This document shows, one piece after another, positions 1-11,848 of a stretch of DNA of 64,000 nucleotides; the first letter of the stretch is position 1; each line of letters opens with the position of its first letter. The stretch is from Globisporangium splendens (Eukaryota; Oomycota; Peronosporomycetes; Pythiales; Pythiaceae), in NCBI GenBank assembly GCA_006386115.1, contig VFIW01000025.1, positions 1-64,000 of the forward strand. The letters are read 5' to 3'. The notes below the pieces were generated by a model, which saw nothing but the letters and a program-made list of their open reading frames with translations, searched no databases and was not told the DNA's origin. Position numbers and translations under genes: made by a program.

Positions 1-2150
1 CTTTTATCCATGTGTCCGACATTCCACACAAATGTTGATGAGTATCGAGTCTGCGCAGACACAGTGATCATTACAGTTACTCAGATGCACAAACTTTCAT
101 ACAATCTCGCACTCTGCATGTTTCCAAACACTCCTATCATCCTTCTTGTTGTCTCAGTACCCTTTTATCATTCACTCACACACTCATTCCAAATATCACC
201 AATCACAATACCATCTACAATGTATGATACTTCACACCACTTTGGAATATTTACTCGCAATCGCACTGCCCGGCTCTTTACACACTCAACACACCATGTC
301 ACGGATCACACTTCTACTCGCACTAAAGCCGGATTCACAACAACAACTCAGCTACTTATGTTGGATGCTTCGTGATTCCTGTCAGCACACAACATTACAT
401 TTGCTCATTTATTCCATGTTCCGACATTCCACACAAACTTTTGATGAGTATCGATTCTGCGCATACACGTGATCATTACAGTTACTCGGTACACAACTAC
501 CATACAATTCTCGCACTCGGCATGTTTCCAACACTCCTAATCCTCCTCTGTGTGTCTCAGTACCCTTTTGTTGTCATTCACCACACACTCTTGTCCAAAT
601 ATCACCAATCACAATACATCTACAATGTATCATACTTCACACCACTATGGTAATATCCACATATGCAACCCACACGGCCCAGCTCTTCACCACTCAACAC
701 ACCATGTCACGGATCACACTTCAGCTCGACACTGCAGGCCTTCACAAAACCAAACAACATCATCTACTTATGTTGTATGCTTCGTGAGTTCCTCTTCGCG
801 CACACAATATACATCTACTCACATTCATCAGTATCATCATCACAAACCATACGATATGTACGACACTAGAATTCACATCACATTTTTGCGTTTGTAGTCT
901 TATTCTCACATAATGTCATACAAATTCACTTTACGTGGTTCTTCTCTCAACATCACATCCATATACATACTTGAGGTGTCACCATATCTACTTCACACAC
1001 ATGATATGTTGCTCGCGCGCTCCATCAAACAACAAACAAGTGTGTCCGACATTGTATACAAATGTTGATGAGTATTGAGTCTGCGCAGACACGATGATCA
1101 TTGAAGTGGTACAGTGTATGTATACATGTCAGGAGGTACCACATCGTGTTGCATCGTTACAGTTACGCAGGTACACAAACTTTCATACAATCTCGCACTC
1201 TACATGTTTACTAACACTCATATCACACTCGTTGCTGTTGCCTTCCATGCATCAGTCACCAATGTCATGCTTCGACTTGCTCACATCAGGAATATTGGTA
1301 GCTCAAGCAGGCGGAGCACAATCCCACATCTGCACAAGTCTCATACGAACCTGCTGAGTATTTCGAATATACATGCGCTGCCGCTTCAGAGTACTTGTTG
1401 CTACTTGTTTGTTTCCATCTCGAATTGGAAAATGAATGGTAGAAGAAGAAGAAAACTTTCGCATTGTCATAAGCTCTGTTTGTGTCACACGCTTCATTGT
1501 GTCCACTGTCACCATTCAGATGAAACTTCAAGTGCGTATTTTTGTACACGTTGAACCTCTGTTTGTGTCACACGCTGCCTGATTTACAAAGCAGCCAATC
1601 AGAATGTCCACGCAATGCACGAGGACCAAATGGTTTGTCGTCGCCGTCATTCTTCCTTTTGGGAGTCCAAATAATGCATGTTATAGGCTACCTATTGCAC
1701 AAAATGGCTTACTACATTACATTATAAATGTCATAAATCAATAGATTGATATGTTCTAAATCATTAGATTTTATAGCTTAAGTCAATACTTTAAATATTT
1801 CCTAACTCAGTACTCGATATAGCATAAGTCAATACTTTCGATATAGCTTAATCCAGTACATTTCAAAATTGAATGGATGGCGATAGCTCGGCACCAAAAA
1901 CTTCTCGTTTCTAAAACTTTCGGATATGGGGTTTTCAATGGCGTAGAAAACGATGGTTGAAGTTTGAGAAAGATTGTGTGGCTAGTTTTTGCGCAATGCG
2001 ACATTTTTTAGTTTTTTCGCTTTAATCTCAAAAGAGCTAAAAATTTCTGGCAGATTTCTCCGTTTTTCGCGAGATGCTGCCGTCGTTGAAAACATAACCT
2101 CACAAATTTCTACGAAATTTGTGGGGTTAGTTTTAAAACAGGACAGCATC
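1..2150. repeat. Subtelomeric tandem unit 1 (5'-truncated by window edge)
   Basis: First of four tandem units. The window opens inside a 408-bp sub-repeat, so the telomere-like head of this unit lies outside. From about 900 to 2150 it carries the same right half as the other units: a segment ending in a minus-strand ATG context at 1416-1418, an AGAAG-rich stretch, an AT-rich part and the terminal palindrome at 2101-2123. The sub-repeat part (about 360-800) has many single-base insertions compared with units 2 and 3, so it is either decayed or poorly sequenced. The + strand is rich in A, C and T and poor in G. Confidence 0.9.
2101..2123. repeat. Terminal palindrome of the subtelomeric unit
   Basis: Perfect inverted repeat with arms CACAAATTTC and GAAATTTGTG and a TAC loop. 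The same 23-nt palindrome recurs at 4669-4691, 7231-7253, 9841-9863 and 10272-10294. Variants keep the inner arms at about 10003-10021 (loop TGC) and 12777-12795. Each lies 25-30 nt before a CCCTAAA block. Confidence 0.9.
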
Positions 2151-2190
2151 TAAACCCTAAACCCTATCAACTAACCCTAGACCCTAATTC
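2151..2190 (+). repeat. Interstitial telomere-like block, unit 2 head
   Basis: Two perfect CCCTAAA-type repeats followed by degenerate ones (CTAACCCTAGACCCTAA). Equivalent blocks head unit 3 (4719-4758) and unit 4 (7281-7323). CCCTAAA on the + strand is the orientation expected if the chromosome end lies to the left of the window. Confidence 0.85.
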
Positions 2191-2586
2191 ACTCTCTCAC
2201 CCTCGATGCTGTCTTCGACAAAATATTTCTTATCACCATCGATGCTCTATTCATCAACATATATTTTATCACCCTCAATGATGTCTTCGACAAAACTCGA
2301 TCGATCACCCTCGTTGATGTCTCATTTCCCACTTCTCATATACTCACACATACTCAACTGTTCATACCAAACTTCAACAATCACAACACCACCAACACTC
2401 GACGATACTCCACGCCACTTTCGGATATTTACTCGCAATCACACTGCCCGGCTCTTTACACACGCAACACAACATGTCACGGATCACACTTCACTCGACA
2501 CTACAGCAGTCACAAACAAACAACTCAGCTACTTATGTTGTATGCTTCGTGAGTTCCTGTCAGCACACACAATATACATTTGCTCA

Positions 2587-3420
2587 CTTTTATCCATGTG
2601 TCCGACATTCCACACAAATGTTGATGAGTATCGAGTCTGCGCAGACACAGTGATCATTACAGTTACTCAGATACACAAACTTTCATACAATCTCGCACTC
2701 GGCATGTTTCCAAACACTCCTATCATCCTTCTTGTTGTCTCAGTACCCTTTTGTCATTCACTCACACACTCATTCCAAATATCACCAATCACAATACCAT
2801 CTACAATGTATGATACTTCACACCACTTTGGAATATCCACTTACACCCACACTGCCCACCTCTTCACACACTCAACACACCACGTCACGGATCACAATCA
2901 CACTTCACTCTACACTACAGCAGTCACAAACAAACAACTCAGCTACTTATGTTGTATGCTTCGTGGGTTCCTGTCAGCACACACAATATACATTTGCTCA
3001 CTTTTATCCATGTGTCCGACATTCCACGCAAATGTTGATGAGTATCGAGTCTGCGCAGACACAGTGATCATTACAGTTACTCAGATACACAAACTTTCAT
3101 ACAATCTCGCACTCGGCATGTTTCCAAACACTCCTATCATCCTTCTTGTTGTCTCAGTACCCTTTTGTCATTCACTCACACACTCATTCCAAATATCACC
3201 AATCACAATACCATCTACAATGTATGATACTTCACACCACTTTGGAATATCCACTTACACCCACACTGCCCAGCTCTTCACACACTCAACACACCATGTC
3301 ACGGATCACACTTCACTCGACACTGCAGCAGTCACAAACAAACAACTCAGCTACTTATGTTGTATGCTTCGTGAGTTCCTCTTCGCGCACACAATATACA
3401 TCTACTCACATTCATCAGTA
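2587..3420. repeat. Internal sub-repeats of unit 2 (period 414/408 bp)
   Basis: Two full copies begin at 2587 and 3001, each starting CTTTTATCCATGTGTCCGAC. A partial copy precedes them at about 2335-2586. Both period lengths are multiples of three, so a reading frame can stay open across copies without being under selection. Confidence 0.9.
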
Positions 3421-4718
3421 TCATCATCACAAACCATACGATATGTACGACACTAGAATTCACATTTTTGCGTTTGTAGTCTTATTCTCACATAATGTCA
3501 TACAAATTCACTTTACGTGGTTCTTCTCTCAACATCACATCCATATACATACTTGAGGTGTCACCATATCTACTTCACACACATGATATGTTGCTCGCGC
3601 GCTCCATCAAACAACAAACAAGTGTGTCCGACATTGTATACAAATGTTGATGAGTATTGAGTCTGCGCAGACACGATGATCATTGAAGTGGTACAGTGTA
3701 TGTATACATGTCAGGAGGTACCACATCGTGTTGCATCGTTACAGTTACGCAGGTACACAAACTTTCATACAATCTCGCACTCTACATGTTTACTAACACT
3801 CATATCACACTCGTTGCTGTTGCCTTCCATGCATCAGTCACCAATGTCATGCTTCGACTTGCTCACATCAGGAATATTGGTAGCTCAAGCAGGCGGAGCA
3901 CAATCCCACATCTGCACAAGTCTCATACGAACCTGCTGAGTATTTCGAATATACATGCGCTGCCGCTTCAGAGTACTTGTTGCTTTCCATCGCGAATTGG
4001 AAAATGAATGGTAGAAGAAGAAGAAAACTTTCGCATTGTCATAAGCTCTGTATGTGTCACACGCTTCATCATGTCCACTGTCGCCATTCAGATGAAACTT
4101 CAAGTGCGTATTTTTGTACACGTTGAACTTCTGTTTGTGTCACACGCAGCCTGATTTACAAAGCAGCCAATCAGAATGTCCACTCAATACACGAGGATCA
4201 AATGATTTGTCGTCATCGTCACTCTTCCTTTTGGGAGTACAAATAATGCATGTTATAGGCTACCTATTGCACAAAATGGCTTACTTCATTACATTATAAA
4301 TGTCATAAATCAATAGATTGATATGTCCTAAATCATTAGATTTTATAGCTTAAGTCAATACTTCAAATATTGCCTAACTCAGTACTCGATATAGCATAAG
4401 TCAATACTTTCTATATAGCTTAATCCAGTACATTTCAAAATTGAATGGATGGCGATAGCTCGGCACCAAAAACTTCTCGTTTCTAAAACTTTCGGATATG
4501 GGGTTTTCAATGGCGTAGAAAACGATGGTGAAAGTTTGAGAAAGATTGTGTGGCTTGTTTTTGTGCAATGCGACATTTTTTCAGTTTTTTCGTTATATCT
4601 CAAAAAGTAAAATTTCGGCAGATTTCTCGTTTTCGCCGAGATGCTGCCCGTCGTTGAAAACATACCCCCACAAATTTCTACGAAATTTGTGTGGCTAGTT
4701 TTCAAACGGGACAGCATC

Positions 4719-7280
4719 TAAACCCTAAACCCTATCAACTAACCCTAGACCCTAATTCACTCTCTCACCCTCGATGCTGTCTTCGACAAAATATTTTTTA
4801 TCACCATCGATGCTCTCTTCATCAACATATATTTTATCACCCTCAATGATGTCTTCGACAAAACTCGATCGATCACCCTCGTTGATGTCTCATTTCCCAC
4901 TTCTCATATACTCACACATACTCAACTGTTCATACCAAACTTCAACAATCACAACACCACCAACACTCGACGATACTCCACGCCACTTTCGGATATTTAC
5001 TCGCAATCACACTGCCCGGCTCTTTACACACGCAACACAACATGTCACGGATCACACTTCACTCGACACTACAGCAGTCACAAACAAACAACTCAGCTAC
5101 TTATGTTGTATGCTTCGTGAGTTCCTGTCAGCACACACAATATACATTTGCTCACTTTTATCCATGTGTCCGACATTCCACACAAATGTTGATGAGTATC
5201 GAGTCTGCGCAGACACAGTGATCATTACAGTTACTCAGATACACAAACTTTCATACAATCTCGCACTCGGCATGTTTCCAAACACTCCTATCATCCTTCT
5301 TGTTGTCTCAGTACCCTTTTGTCATTCACTCACACACTCATTCCAAATATCACCAATCACAATACCATCTACAATGTATGATACTTCACACCACTTTGGA
5401 ATATCCACTTACACCCACACTGCCCAGCTCTTCACACACTCAACACACCATGTCACGGATCACACTTCACTCGACACTGCAGCAGTCACAAACAAACAAC
5501 TCAGCTACTTATGTTGTATGCTTCGTGAGTTCCTGTCAGCACACACAATATACATTTGCTCACTTTTATCCATGTGTCCGACATTCCACACAAATGTTGA
5601 TGAGTATCGAGTCTGCGCAGACACAGTGATCATTACAGTTACTCAGATACACAAACTTTCATACAATCTCGCACTCGGCATGTTTCCAAACACTCCTATC
5701 ATCCTTCTTGTTGTCTCAGTACCCTTTTGTCATTCACTCACACACTCATTCCAAATATCACCAATCACAATACCATCTACAATGTATGATACTTCACACC
5801 ACTTTGGAATATCCACTTACACCCACACTGCCCAGCTCTTCACACACTCAACACACCATGTCACGGATCACACTTCACTCGACACTGCAGCAGTCACAAA
5901 CAAACAACTCAGCTACTTATGTTGTATGCTTCGTGAGTTCCTCTTCGCGCACACAATATACATCTACTCACATTCATCAGTATCATCATCACAAACCATA
6001 CGATATGTACGACACTAGAATTCACATTTTTGCATTTGTAGTCTTATTCTCACATAATGTCATACAAATTCACTTTACGTGGTTCTTCTCTCAACATCAC
6101 ATCCATATACATACTTGAGGTGTCACCATATCTACTTCACACACATGATATGTTGCTCGCGCGCTCCATCAAACAACAAACAAGTGTGTCCGACATTGTA
6201 TACAAATGTTGATGAGTATTGAGTCTGCGCAGACACGATGATCATTGAAGTGGTACAGTGTATGTATACATGTCAGGAGGTACCACATCGTGTTGCATCG
6301 TTACAGTTACGCAGGTACACAAACTTTCATACAATCTCGCACTCTACATGTTTACTAACACTCATATCACACTCGTTGCTGTTGCCTTCCATGCATCAGT
6401 CACCAATGTCATGCTTCGACTTGCTCACATCAGGAATATTGGTAGCTCAAGCAGGCGGAGCACAATCCCACATCTGCACAAGTCTCATACGAACCTGCTG
6501 AGTATTTCGAATATACATGCGCTGCCGCTTCAGAGTACTTGTTGCTTTCCATCGCGAATTGGAAAATGAATGGTAGAAGAAGAAGAAAACTTTCGCATTG
6601 TCATAAGCTCTGTATGTGTCACACGCTTCATCATGTCCACTGTCGCCATTCAGATGCAACTTCATCTGCGTATTTTTGTACACGTTGAACTTCTGTTTGT
6701 GTCACACGCTGCCTGATTTACAAAGCAGCCAATCAGAATGTCCACTCAATACACGAGGATCAAATGATTTGTCGTCGTCGTCACTCTTCCTTTTGGGAGT
6801 CCAAATAATGCATGTTATAGGCTACCTATTGCACAAAATGGCTTACTTCATTACATTATAAATGTCATAAATCAATAGATTGATATGTCCTAAATCATTA
6901 GATTTTATAGCTTAAGTCAATACTTCAAATATTGCCTAACTCAGTACTCGATATAGCATAAGTCAATACTTTCTATATAGCTTAATCCAGTACATTTCAA
7001 AATTGAATGGATGGCGATAGCTCGGCACCAAAAACTTCTCGTTTCTAAAACTTTCGGATATGGGGTTTTCAATGGCGTAGAAAACGATGGTGAGATTTTG
7101 AGAAAGATTGTGTGGCTTGTTTTTGTGCAATGCGACATTTTTTCAGTTTTTTCGTTATATCTCAAAAAGTAAAATTTCGGCAGATTTCTCGTTTTCGCCG
7201 AGATGCTGCCCGTCGTTGAAAACATACCCCCACAAATTTCTACGAAATTTGTGTGGCTAGTTTCCAAACGGGACAGCATC
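4719..7280. repeat. Subtelomeric tandem unit 3 (2562 bp)
   Basis: Complete unit with the same order of parts as unit 2: telomere-like block at 4719-4758, minisatellite, sub-repeats (full copies begin at 5155 and 5563), right half, and terminal palindrome at 7231-7253. The 6-bp difference in length from unit 2 is explained by an extra AATCAC in one unit-2 sub-repeat. The near-identity of units 2 and 3 points to recent unequal exchange or conversion. Confidence 0.93.
5155..5980. repeat. Internal sub-repeats of unit 3 (period 408 bp)
   Basis: Full copies begin at 5155 and 5563, with a partial copy before them at about 4902-5154. The same arrangement recurs in unit 4 (starts at 7720 and 8131) and unit 1 (starts at 1 and about 405). 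Confidence 0.9.
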
Positions 7281-9890
7281 TAAACCCTAAACCCTATTAT
7301 CAACTAACCCTAGACCCTAATTCACTCTCTCACCCTCGATGCTCTCTTCGACAAAATATTTTTTATCACCCTCGATGCTCTCTTCATCAACATATATTTT
7401 ATCACCCTCAATGATGTCTTCGACAAAACTCTATCGATCACCCTCGTTGATGTCTCATTTCCCACTTCTCATATACTCACACATACTCAACTGTTCATAC
7501 CAAACTTCAACAATCACAACACCACCAACACTCGACGATACTCCACCCCACTTTCGGATATTTACTCGCAATCACACTGCCCGGCTCTTTACACACGCAA
7601 CACAACATCTCACGGATCACACTTCACTCGACACTACAGCAGTCACAAACAAACAACTCAGCACCATCTGCTATATGCTTCGTGGGTTCCTGTCAGCACA
7701 CACAATATACATTTGCTCACTTTTATTGATGTGTCCGACATTCCACACAAATGTTGATGAGTATCGAGTCTGCGCAGACACAGTGATCATTACAGTTACT
7801 CAGATACACAAACTTTCATACAATCTCGCACTCGGCATGTTTCCAAACACTCCTATCATCCTTCTTGTTGTCTCAGTACCCTTTTATCATTCACTCACAC
7901 ACTCATTCCAAATATCACCAATCACAATACCATCTACAATGTATGATACTTCACACCACTTTGGAATATCCACTTACACCCACACTGCCCAGCTCTTCAC
8001 ACACTCAACACACCACGTCACGGATCACACTTCACTCTACACTACAGCAGTCACAAACAAACAACTCAGCTACTTATGTTGTATGCTTCGTGACTTCCTC
8101 TTCGCGCACACAATATACATTTTGGGCTCACTTTTAGCCTGGGTCCGACATTCCACAAATGTTGATGAGTATCGAGTCTGCGCATGCCCATTGATCATTA
8201 CAGTTACTCAGATACACAAACTTGCATTACAATCTCGCACATCGGCATGTTTCCCGAAACCCCCTAGTCATCCTTCTTGTTGTCTCAATACCCTTTTGTC
8301 ATTCACTACTCACCCCACTCTTCCAAATATCCACCAATCACAATACCATCTCCAATGTATGAATACTTCACACCACTCTTTGGAATATCCACTTAACGTC
8401 CACACTGCCCAGCCTTCACAGAACACTCAACCCAACCATTTCCACGTATCAACACTTCAATCGCCTGCCAGCAGTCAAACAAACACTCGCTACTTATGTT
8501 GTATCGTTCGTGAGTTTCCTCTTGCGCACTGACAATATACATCTACTCTCACATTCATTCAGTATCATCATTCCAAACCATAAAACGATTGTACTACTCT
8601 ATAGTTTCACATTTTTGCATTTGGTAGTCTTATTCTCCACATAAGTCAATACCAATTCACTTTACGTGGTTCTCTCTCAACATCCCACATCCATATACTA
8701 CTTAGTGGTCCCATATCTACTTCCCACCATGATATGTTGCCTCGCGCGCTCCGATCAAACAACAAACAAGTGGTGTCGACATTGTTATACAATGTTGATG
8801 AGTATTGAAGTCGGCGCAGAGAAAACACGAGGCCTCATTGAACGTGGTCACATTGTATTATACAGTCAGAGGTACCACATCGTGTTGCTCGTATCCGTTT
8901 ACGCAGGTACCCAACTTTCATACAATCTCGCACTCTACATGTTTTTACTAAACACTCATATAACACTCGTTGATGATTGCCTTCCCTGCCTCAGTCACCA
9001 ATGGTCATATGCTATGCTACTTGCTCAACATCAGGAATATTGGTAGCTCAAGCAGGCGGGAGACAACCCACATCTGCACAAGTCCATACGAACCTGCCTG
9101 AGTATTTCGAATATACATTCGCTGCCGCTTTCAAGAGTACTTGTTGCTTTCCCATCGCGAATTGAACATTAATGGTAGAAGAAGAAGAAAACTTTTCGCA
9201 TTGTCATAGCTCTGTATGTGTCCACACACGCTTCATCATGTCACACTGGTCGCCTTCAGAGCAAACGTCATCTGGCGTATTTTGTACACGTTGACTTCTG
9301 TTTGTGTCACACTCTGCCTGATTTAACAAGTGCGATCCATCATAATGTCCCTCATACACGAGGATCAAATGATTTGTCGTCGCGTCACTCCTTTCACCTC
9401 TTTGGAGTCCAAAATCATGCCTGTTTATAGGCTACCTAATTGCCAAAAGGCTTCCTTCATTACATTATAATGTCACAATCAATAGATTGATATTGTCCTA
9501 AACCCTAAACCCTTTGATAGCTTAATTCAATACTCTTCACATTGCCTAACTCAGTACTCGATATAGCAGAAGTCAATACTTTCGATATAGCCTAATCCAG
9601 TAGGTAGCAGAAATGAATGGATGGCGATAGCTCGGCACCAAAAACTTCTCGTTTCTAAAACTTTCGGATATGGGGTTTTCAATGGTGTAGAAAACGATGG
9701 TTGAAGTTTGAGAAAGATTGTGTGGCTAGTTTTTGCGCAATGCGACATTTTTTTGGTTTTTTCGTAATATCTCAAAAACTACAATTTCGGCAGATTTCTC
9801 GTTTTCGCCGAGATGCTGCCCGTAGTTGAAAACATACCCCCACAAATTTCTACGAAATTTGTGTGGCTAGTTTTCAAACGGGACAGCATC
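7281..9890. repeat. Subtelomeric tandem unit 4 (2610 bp, degenerate right half)
   Basis: Fourth unit. Its left part, to about 8110, matches units 2 and 3 closely. From about 8110 to 9500 it differs by a dense scatter of one-base insertions and deletions rather than substitutions. From about 9620 to 9890 it becomes clean again. At 9497-9513 a CCCTAAA-type motif replaces the sequence the other units have there. The terminal palindrome is at 9841-9863. The indel pattern could be decay or base-calling error. Confidence 0.88.
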
Positions 9891-9930
9891 TAAACCCTAA
9901 ACCCTAAACCCTAAAACCCAAACCCTTCTT
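9891..9930 (+). repeat. Interstitial telomere-like block
   Basis: Three to four CCCTAAA repeats in a row, then degenerate AAACCCAAACCC, directly after the unit 4 palindrome. It is longer than the blocks between units. Confidence 0.88.
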
Positions 9931-10045
9931 AAGCTTCTAACTTTTCAGAATTTCGCGTTTCCACCACCGTGCTGTACACATTTGAAAACATATCTTGCCA
10001 AAAATTTCTGCGAAATTTGACAAGCTAGTTTTAAAACGGTACAGC

Positions 10046-10083
10046 ATCTAAACCCTAACCCTAAACCCTAAACCCTAAACCCT
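10046..10083 (+). repeat. Interstitial telomere-like block (about five CCCTAAA)
   Basis: The longest clean run in the window, with about five repeats. It sits between a divergent palindrome block (9931-10045) and a second copy of the repeat-unit tail. Confidence 0.88.
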
Positions 10084-10340
10084 TTCTAAAACTTTCGGAT
10101 ATGGGGTTTTCAATGGCGTAGAAAACGATGGTTGAAGTTTGAGAAAGATTGTGTGGCTAGTTTTTGCGCAATGCGACATTTTTTCGGTTTTTTCGTAATA
10201 TCTCAAAAACTACAATTTCGGCAGATTTCTCGTTTTCGCCGAGATGCTGCCCGTAGTTGAAAACATACCCCCACAAATTTCTACGAAATTTGTGTGGCTA
10301 GTTTTCAAACGGGACAGCATCTAAACCCTAAACCCTAGAC
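10084..10340. repeat. Extra copy of the repeat-unit tail (duplicate of 9652-9905)
   Basis: Begins TTTCTAAAACTTTCGGATAT, as at 9652, and continues almost identically through the palindrome (10272-10294) into a CCCTAAA block. Only the last 250 bp of a unit are present, directly abutting telomere-like repeats on both sides. Confidence 0.9.
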
Positions 10341-10380
10341 AGCATCTAAACCAAACCCTAAACCCTAAACCAAACCCTAC
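10320..10380 (+). repeat. Telomere-like block ending the 496-aa ORF
   Basis: Mixed CCCTAAA and AAACCAAACCC repeats. The stop codon of the minus-strand ORF (10358-10360) is inside this block. The break between unique coding sequence and repeat is at about 10380. Confidence 0.85.
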
Positions 10381-11848
10381 TTCCACCAGTGGTGCGCACG
10401 TTGAACTTCTGGGCACGCCCTTCTTGCACAATGAACAAATGACGCTCGACATCAGCGCGAAGCCTGGCAGGGGGAACCGGCGCATAACGTTGACGACGTT
10501 CACTTGAATCTTCAGATAGTTCGCCTTCGTCATCACCACTGCTGTCGTCATAAACTTCATCATTGATCAAATCGATCACTTCCACTGGGTTAACAATTTG
10601 AACATAACCCGCATCAACGTCCATCTTGGATTCCTCTTCTTCAGAATCGCTCATCACTTCAATCACCTCGTCGACAGTGTCGTTTCGTGCATATCCAAAA
10701 GCATACCCATCACTCGCTCGCTTGGCTTGGTAAAGCTGGGAGGCTTGGGCAATCAATTCTCGCGACTTGTTAATGCTCGCCACCGAACCCATGCCTGCGT
10801 ATCCATGCGAATTATTCAGGATGTGGTACAATTGGACTTGCAGGCGCGAACAACCAACATTGTTATTGCCCTGGAACACGTTCTTCGATTTTGCCCAGTC
10901 GAGAATCTGCGGCATTGAATACATGATCTCAGGCAGCGACATTCGTCGAAATTCCAATCGTGAGTAAACTTGGGTGCGCCACTTCTCAAAATCAGCAATC
11001 AAGGTATCGAAAGATCGCATCCGGAGGCGAATCTCAGTACGCAAATCTTCACACGTAGAAATGTCGCGAAGGTATGCCACCGGAATGCGCTTGTAGTAGT
11101 TCTCATAACGACGGAGGATCTTCATTTTGCGCGGGCTTGGTCCAAATTCAGCTTGCACATTCGCCTTCAGAGAGTGTACAATCTTCGAATACACTCGAGC
11201 CTTCACCATTTGAGTCGGATTGTTACGTCGGGCATTCATCACACACGTACCAAACGCCAACCCTTCACCGAACTGAAGTACAGTGAACAGCTCATAGTTC
11301 CGATAGATGTGGTCGATCATCGGACCACCGGTAAAGCGACAAAGAACCGCGTGGTCTCCAATGGTACAAACATCATCGACGCCGACATCGACCGTCACCT
11401 TGCACTGCGGTGGAAGGCTGCTCAGCCATGAGTAGTCATTAAAATCAGCCTTCATCCCGTAGTTGATGTAGACGATTTCGCTCAGCTCGGCGTAATCGGC
11501 AAGGAGCATGACGAGCCCGGCTGACGTGATCCGACGAGTCACACTCTTGAGCAGCACTGTGGGATCGAGGCTTTTCTCCAACGTCACTCGAAAGTGCCAA
11601 GAAAGGCCACGGACGATACTCGTTCGCTGCTCCTCCGTAACCTTGGCATAAACGTATCCCGGCTGGTACGCGACCAACAGGTAGTCATCCTTTGTCTTGG
11701 AAATAGCGTGCTTGAATGTTCCGACGGTAAACTCGAGCTTCGTTATTTCCTCGAGAAATTTGGGCGGTCCCGTGATCTCGACATAGTCGATGTCGTAGGA
11801 CGTGTCAGGCCCTCCCCTTGCAGCCTGAGAATACCGAAGAGCTTCCAT
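10358..11848 (-). CDS. Unrecognised 496-aa protein with C-terminal SUMO-interaction-like motifs, subtelomeric
   Basis: I do not recognise a family. The ORF starts at ATG 11848, inside a sequence (TTCCATCGCGAATTGG on the + strand) shared with the neighbouring tandem units, so its 5' flank belongs to the repeat family. Residues 1-380 look globular, with no transmembrane segment or signal peptide. Residues about 390-450 are acidic and serine-rich and contain two hydrophobic cores next to acidic runs, VIEV at 395-398 and EVIDLI at 423-428, the pattern of SUMO-interacting motifs. The last seven or so codons and the stop fall in telomere-like sequence (GGGTTTGGTTTAG read on the - strand), so the original C terminus may be lost. 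It could be the product of an autonomous subtelomeric element or a captured host gene. That it is translated is an inference from ORF length and codon-like texture. Confidence 0.6.
   Translation of the reverse strand: MEALRYSQAARGGPDTSYDIDYVEITGPPKFLEEITKLEFTVGTFKHAISKTKDDYLLVAYQPGYVYAKVTEEQRTSIVRGLSWHFRVTLEKSLDPTVLLKSVTRRITSAGLVMLLADYAELSEIVYINYGMKADFNDYSWLSSLPPQCKVTVDVGVDDVCTIGDHAVLCRFTGGPMIDHIYRNYELFTVLQFGEGLAFGTCVMNARRNNPTQMVKARVYSKIVHSLKANVQAEFGPSPRKMKILRRYENYYKRIPVAYLRDISTCEDLRTEIRLRMRSFDTLIADFEKWRTQVYSRLEFRRMSLPEIMYSMPQILDWAKSKNVFQGNNNVGCSRLQVQLYHILNNSHGYAGMGSVASINKSRELIAQASQLYQAKRASDGYAFGYARNDTVDEVIEVMSDSEEEESKMDVDAGYVQIVNPVEVIDLINDEVYDDSSGDDEGELSEDSSERRQRYAPVPPARLRADVERHLFIVQEGRAQKFNVRTTGGSRVWFRV

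Larger units (their letters stand above)
2151..4718. repeat. Subtelomeric tandem unit 2 (2568 bp)
   Basis: Complete unit. In order: telomere-like CCCTAAA block (2151-2190); about three to four imperfect copies of a roughly 43-bp minisatellite built on CACCCTCGATG (2198-2330); one partial and two full sub-repeats of about 408-414 bp (to about 3420); then a roughly 1.25-kb single-copy-per-unit half with an AGAAG-rich stretch and the terminal palindrome (4669-4691). It is nearly identical to unit 3. No convincing protein-coding gene is seen inside. Confidence 0.93.

Noticed and set aside
1..9890. CRISPR-like or bacterial repeat array
   Set aside because: The units are 2.5 kb with 408-bp sub-repeats and telomere motifs in a eukaryotic subtelomere; there are no short repeats with unique spacers.
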